Source: Monocercomonoides exilis (taxonomy: Eukaryota > Preaxostyla > Oxymonadida > Polymastigidae). Taken from it: DNA of 64,000 bases. Every line of letters starts with the position of its first letter. Position 1 is the stretch's first letter. The DNA lies in the NCBI GenBank assembly GCA_001643675.2, contig LSRY02000001.1:367501-431500 (forward strand). The letters run 5' to 3'. A program made the position numbers and the translations under genes. Below are positions 59,744-64,000 of this stretch, in pieces. Under the pieces are notes generated by a model. That model was not told the origin of the DNA. It saw only the letters and a list, made by a program, of their open reading frames with translations, and did not search any database.

Positions 59744-61150
59744 TTAAGCTCCGACTCCAATTATTGTATTCAGAATTGCAACTGCTCCTTCCTGATTTCT
59801 TTCCATAAAAATCTCTTCGTTATCACGGTCTTCTTCTCCTGGTTCTTCAACCTTGTTGGGGAATATTGTTTCTCCTTCAGAGGCCTTTGGAAAATTCGTA
59901 GATGTGGTTTGCGCTGACTGAGCATAATCGTTTTTATCCTGCAAGCACATATGGCTTTGAGGTTTCCTATTGTCGACCGTTGATAACAAGGTGTCCGCCA
60001 TCCTTGAAGCTAAATTTGCTTTGAAGTATGAACGAGTTGGAGTGTGTGAGTTTGGGGACATAAGCGCGTGCCTTGCAACCATTGCTTCAGGCACTCCTTT
60101 GGACAATAGTGCTGAAATAGCTGCATGCTTGAGAGTGTAAGGTCGATATTCACCTGGAATCCCAATCTGCGTCATTCCAAGGCGGGCCAACTTACGAATT
60201 CCTACTGTCTTAAGCGGAGTGTGCTGTACCGTGTTGAGTAAAAATGTGTCTCTATTTTCATAAGTTGTCATAACTCTGCCCCAAAGTGATTTAATAGCTC
60301 TTCCTGGGCAAACCTTTTCGTCCGCACAATTCAAATTTGGAACTGTTATGAATGAGTGTGTTGGAGACATTTAGAAATTTGTGAATTGATGGATGGAATC
60401 CTCTTGTATAACCGATTGGCTCATGGAAATTCTTTCCATCTCGCGGAAGCGGCATGCTGTGAAAATGATTTACAGGATTACGCATTTTACGGTCAAATCA
60501 AAGAATGATAATTCCTCATTTGGAGGCATGCGATTGTAATTGTCAAATACGATTGAAGGAGACCACATTGATGTGAATGGTTTCTTTGGGATGTGAGATC
60601 TATGAAACGATCAAAACATAGTCTCTATCAATGGGACTTGCCCCAGGTTTTCTCCATTACTGATTCTTGTGAACAGCGAGACCGCGGATCTCGTTGTGCA
60701 AAGGCATGAATATGGTAAACCTTTATCTCTCAACTTTATAAAAATGTTAGCACAGATCTGGGACCAATCGCTGAATTCCTTCGGAAAGTCTCCATATCCC
60801 TCTTCCTCCAACGCCTGCGAGAAATGTGCAAAGCCGAACATATACGAAGACCAAGTTGTGGAAGCGACACAATTTCGAGACTCAAAGATAATGAGATCAG
60901 GAACATTGAACCTTTTTAGCCCGCGCTTCCACCATTCCTCCCCGATTTCCATTACCAATTTAGTCTCCCCGCAATGTAACCTCCTGGTTGGAGAAATGCT
61001 CCTGTTCTCTTTAAGCCTATGCCTGGTTGAAGAATAACTTGCGAATTCTTCCAATATACGAAGCGTGTCATCATTCTTTTCAATAGAGGCGTCCAGATTT
61101 GATTTCTCCAGGCTGGAATTAGAATAACTGCTCTTGCTCTCTCTCTCCAA
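59744..61150 (-). pseudogene. DIRS tyrosine recombinase, second family
   Basis: The frame is open upstream as far as 62098 because it overlaps RT/RNase H; the recombinase proper begins near 61150. The core-binding part includes STTWSSYMFGFAHFSQALEE. The catalytic part includes IIFTACRFREMERISM (Arg), EYRPYTLKHAAISALLSKGV, VARHALMSP (His) and TPTRSYFKANL, with Tyr retained. Three in-frame stops interrupt it: TGA 60611-60613, TAA 60470-60472 and TAA 60371-60373. The YR nucleophile is intact, unlike in the other DIRS, but the frame is not translatable as written. Confidence 0.75.
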
Positions 61151-62811
61151 ATCTTCCTCAGACACGGAAGGATAAGCGGAACAGGGGGATGAACAAGAGT
61201 CACTGCGTATTTCCAACTTACGGCCTATCCGTCCTCTGCGAAGGGACTTCCTGGTCCAAACCAAATTTGTGCTTTGCTGTTTCCTTGACTTGCGAATGCA
61301 TCCTGCTCTATTTCGACATTCAACTGCTTCTGCACCTCCTCCATTCCCTTCCGTGTGATCTGGTAGTCTCCTGATCTTTCTAGTCTTGATAAGGAATCTG
61401 CTGCACCGTTCAAAACGCCTGGAAGATGAAACGCTTTCACATTGATCCCCATCTGGAGAATTGCTCGTCTGATCTTCCTTATGATGCAGATTAAGTTTCT
61501 TCCTGCAGCCCAGCGGTTTATGTTGAAGACAACGCTTGAGTTGTCTGATCTTAGAAGCAAATTCTTCATCTTGTATTTCTTGATATAGGGCTCGAAATGG
61601 TTGAGAGAAAGGACAACTGCCAGTGTTTCCTTGAAATTTGAACTTTGCGAAATGAATCTTCGATCGAAAGGCTGATGATAATGGTAACATGTTCCGTTGA
61701 CTTCTAAGATGGCTCCACAGGCCCGAGGAGCTGCATCTGTTGTTAATATCGCATCTGGCACTGAGAAAATTTCCAAATCTCTTTTTTCTTCCTTCTTCAA
61801 GCGCGATTCCCAATATGAGATTTGTTTGAAAACTCCGTAATTCATTGCGAATTCTCCGTCCCATCCATTTTTTCGAACAATTCTGTTTTGCAGAGCGTAT
61901 AATCTGTTCATTTGAAGCCCTGCATCTTTGCACACAAATCGCACTGCGCTTATTGAACCGATGAATGAGGCATGATCTCTTGTTTTCACTATCGCTCCAA
62001 TTTTTGCTTTTGTCATCCACCGCTTGCACTCCTTGCTCAATGCCTTCCTTCTGTTCCTTTCTAATGACACTGTTATCTTTGTTGTTCTCCAAGTCCAACC
62101 CAAGAAGTTGAAGACTTGTCTCGGAGTTACACTACTCTTTTCCACATTGACCATAAGTCCAAGCTCTGCAAACCATTTTATCACTTTGTCCGTCACTTCT
62201 GTCAGATAGATAGGATCTTGGTGGATAAGGATAACATCGTCCAAGTACGCCATGCATTTTACATCCCATTGCTCTCTGATGCCTTGCAATACCTTTCTCA
62301 TCAGTCGCGTGAAGATCCGTGGAGCATCTTTGAACCCGAATGGCATGCCGCGAAAAGCGAATGTTTCTTCGTGAAAGGAAAAGGCGAGAAACGGAACAAA
62401 CGAATCGTGAACTGGGACGAGGAAGTATGCTTGGGATAAATCTAAGGTAGTGGCGAAATCGTTGTGCTCTAATAATCTTTCCAAAGTTAGGTGGTCTTCC
62501 ATTTTGAAATGGATGTTCTTCACAGCAGCATTTAACGGACGGCAGTCTAGTATTTGTCGATATTTTCCATCTTTTTTTGGGATGAAAAACATGTTGCTCA
62601 GGCAACGCACCTTCTTCCTGTCTATCTTTGATATGACACCTGTTGCTAAACCTTTTTTTATCCAAGCGGAACAGGCTAACTCCTCCTTCTGTCCTCCGAA
62701 AAATCCCTTGTTCATTCTTCTTCTCTCATTAATCTGTCCTTTGCCTGTTTTCCCTTCCAGACCGGGCATATTCCCTCCGATATAGAATTTGTTACACCGA
62801 TCTTCTTCCAC
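60952..62811 (-). pseudogene. DIRS reverse transcriptase/RNase H, second family
   Basis: RT motifs: FIPKKDGKYRQILDCRPLN, TLDLSQAYFLVPV, GMPFGFKDAPRIFTRL and the canonical AYLDDVILIHQD. RNase H follows (ILTTDAAPRACGAIL, LLLRSDNSSVVFNINRW), then the DIRS segment TLVHPPVPLILPCL. One TAG at 61225-61227 separates AEDG from the last segment, where the other DIRS copy has Leu. The RT core is otherwise undamaged over 528 codons, so this family was active more recently than the other. Confidence 0.8.
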
Positions 62812-62842
62812 TCCGCGGAGAACAATCTAGTTCTTCCACCCA

Positions 62843-63643
62843 CTATTGCTTCTTTCCCCAAGCCTTCCTGGAAAATGTTCCTGGTCGAGGCCCGCAGCAG
62901 CGGGCCTGCACGCGAAAAAATCTTGTTCTAGTGATCCTTCTTTTTGGTTGAGGTTTGGCCGTTGAGTGTTTGGCTTCAAGAATGGGTTTGATGATTTCGA
63001 GTTTGTCATTGGTGATAAGGGGATCTTCAGATCCGTCCTTTAAAACGCGGGCAGCTTTGAAACCATATTCCACCTGAATGCGGGAATGTCTTGCCTCTTG
63101 CAACGCGGCAATGATCATAAGCACCGCATCAGCAAGTCGATCCCGTTGTGAAGCTCCCTCATCCTGTAGTAAAATCAGTGCCTTCAGAGCAAGGAATAAA
63201 TATTGCTCCACTCTCCAACCGCTCGAATCCAAGGCATCCTTTATCCAATTTGAAGATCTTGAATGGGCATGTGTTTGCGATGGTATGAATGGGACAAATG
63301 ATAAAGATTCATAAGCATTCTTGGTTTCCTGAACATCTGCGCGATCAAGCTGAAAATTAAATACTGGAGCAGACACAACTTCTCCGAAGAGTTCCGTAGA
63401 TAAAGTTGCAAGTTTGTTGGTTGACGGAATCACCTGTGACCCGCTGTGACTTTGGCTTGATTGAGTCTGTGAGATGGGGGATGTTGAGCTACTTGTGGAG
63501 TTGGATTGAGATAGATCCAAGCCGCCCGTTGGTCCGCCCGCAGAGAATATACTGCTTGGTTCAGACGCAGGTCCAAAATTAATAGCTTCAATTTCCTTTG
63601 ATCTGTTGAACGACTGAGCCCTTAATATAGCGCTCACTCCCAA
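62843..63643 (-). CDS. DIRS gag-like ORF, second family
   Basis: A 266-codon frame that begins inside the left terminal repeat (GVSAILRAQSFNRSKEIEAI). It contains a Ser/Thr/Gln-rich part, a helical core (ALQEARHSRIQVEYGFKAAR, equivalent to the gag of the other DIRS) and a basic C-terminus (RRITRTRFFRVQARCCGPRP) that may bind nucleic acid. The start codon is unclear; the first codon of the frame is TTG. Confidence 0.6.
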   Translation of the reverse strand: MGVSAILRAQSFNRSKEIEAINFGPASEPSSIFSAGGPTGGLDLSQSNSTSSSTSPISQTQSSQSHSGSQVIPSTNKLATLSTELFGEVVSAPVFNFQLDRADVQETKNAYESLSFVPFIPSQTHAHSRSSNWIKDALDSSGWRVEQYLFLALKALILLQDEGASQRDRLADAVLMIIAALQEARHSRIQVEYGFKAARVLKDGSEDPLITNDKLEIIKPILEAKHSTAKPQPKRRITRTRFFRVQARCCGPRPGTFSRKAWGKKQ

Positions 63644-63705
63644 AATAAGGAGGTGTTGAAGTTCAACGATTGTTCTTAAGAATTAAAATGCAAAGCCTTT
63701 TAATT

Positions 63706-63772
63706 CGTTAAGTACAAACAAAACTTCAAGACCTCCTAATTAAGGGAGTGAGCTCTGCATTATGGGCTCAGC
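63706..63772 (+). mobile_element. Diverged DIRS terminal-repeat fragment, head-to-head with the left repeat
   Basis: The sequence AAACTTCAAGACCTCCTAAT then TAAGGGAGTGAGCTCTGCAT and GGGCTCAGC resembles the 50750-50796 repeat at roughly three bases in four. It abuts the left terminal repeat in opposite orientation. No coding sequence follows. Confidence 0.5.
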
Positions 63773-64000
63773 TTGTTACAAAAGTGATGTTATCAAAAGG
63801 ATGAAGTGTTTAAAATTACAAAACAACAATTTTTCCCTGTGTAAAAAGGAGTGCTGATGTGTTGTTGCACTCGGCAATAGTCTTAGGCTTGGCTTGGCCT
63901 GACTTGTGGTTTTGGCATCTGGTTAATTGCGCTCGCGTTTGATATAGGCTATCGAACCCGGATATCAGCATCGGTTCTCGATATTTGCTAACTGCATATG
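63773..64000. other. Right edge, nothing recognised
   Basis: Less AT-rich than elsewhere. No frame or repeat supported. Confidence 0.4.

Larger units (their letters stand above)
50729..63703 (-). mobile_element. DIRS-type retrotransposon (second family) interrupted by a hAT element
   Basis: On the minus strand the left inverted terminal repeat lies at about 63640-63703 (inner part GGGAGTGAGCGCTATATTAA then GGGCTCAGTCGTTC). The body follows at 63643-59744 and an internal complementary region at about 59605-59715. The right terminal repeat is split: its inner part begins at 59400 and its outer part is 50729-50796 (GGGAGTGAGCGCCATATTAA in plus orientation). Excluding the inserted hAT and its target duplication the element is about 4.4 kb, similar to the DIRS in the inverted duplication (4.2 kb). 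Exact outer ends are approximate. Confidence 0.75.

Overview
This is nuclear DNA from a eukaryotic microbe. Genes lie on both strands and are split by short spliceosomal introns (about 54-273 nt). Splice donors mostly read GTNTG(T/C) or GTGTGA. Proteins are full of Glu, Lys/Glu and Ser runs. The standard genetic code fits, because ORFs above 1,000 codons contain no internal TAA or TAG. The gene mix is ASPM, a TmcB-like membrane protein, beta-helix surface proteins with a tail anchor, and a lineage-expanded helical-repeat family. This points to an oxymonad-type flagellate close to Monocercomonoides or Blattamonas. The organism call is inference.

Layout: 1-1,240 is the 5' end of a TmcB-like polytopic membrane protein (minus). 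1,942-6,915 is a 1,657-aa Glu-rich coiled-coil protein. 7,263-10,496 is a protein with repeated ECTF-P motifs. 10,913-11,153 is a MITE flanked by TA. 11,304-28,829 is a very large inverted duplication. Each arm carries, from outside to inside, a 445-bp MITE, a 4.2-kb decayed DIRS-type retrotransposon and a beta-helix surface-protein gene. The turn lies near 20.0-20.2 kb. The arms differ only in homopolymer lengths, except for an error-rich stretch beside the turn, so an assembly fold-back is a serious possibility.

29,512-32,116 is a seven-exon gene whose splicing resolves to a 544-aa protein with a circularly permuted papain-like amidase layout. 32,619-42,428 (minus) resolves to a four-exon, 3,156-aa ASPM-like spindle protein. 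43,101-47,318 holds two divergently transcribed paralogues of a helical family. 48,609-50,637 (minus) is a three-exon helical-repeat gene.

From 50.7 to 63.7 kb lies one DIRS element (minus strand: gag, RT/RNase H, tyrosine recombinase, internal complementary region). Its right inverted terminal repeat is split by an 8,595-bp hAT transposon at 50,797-59,391. The hAT has 16-bp TIRs and an 8-bp target duplication. The empty target site is preserved in the other terminal repeat of the same DIRS. The hAT carries a transposase gene with one frame break and more than 5 kb of other DNA, including remnants of a host-like gene. The window is therefore half ordinary cytoskeleton, surface and hydrolase genes and half a nested transposon landscape.
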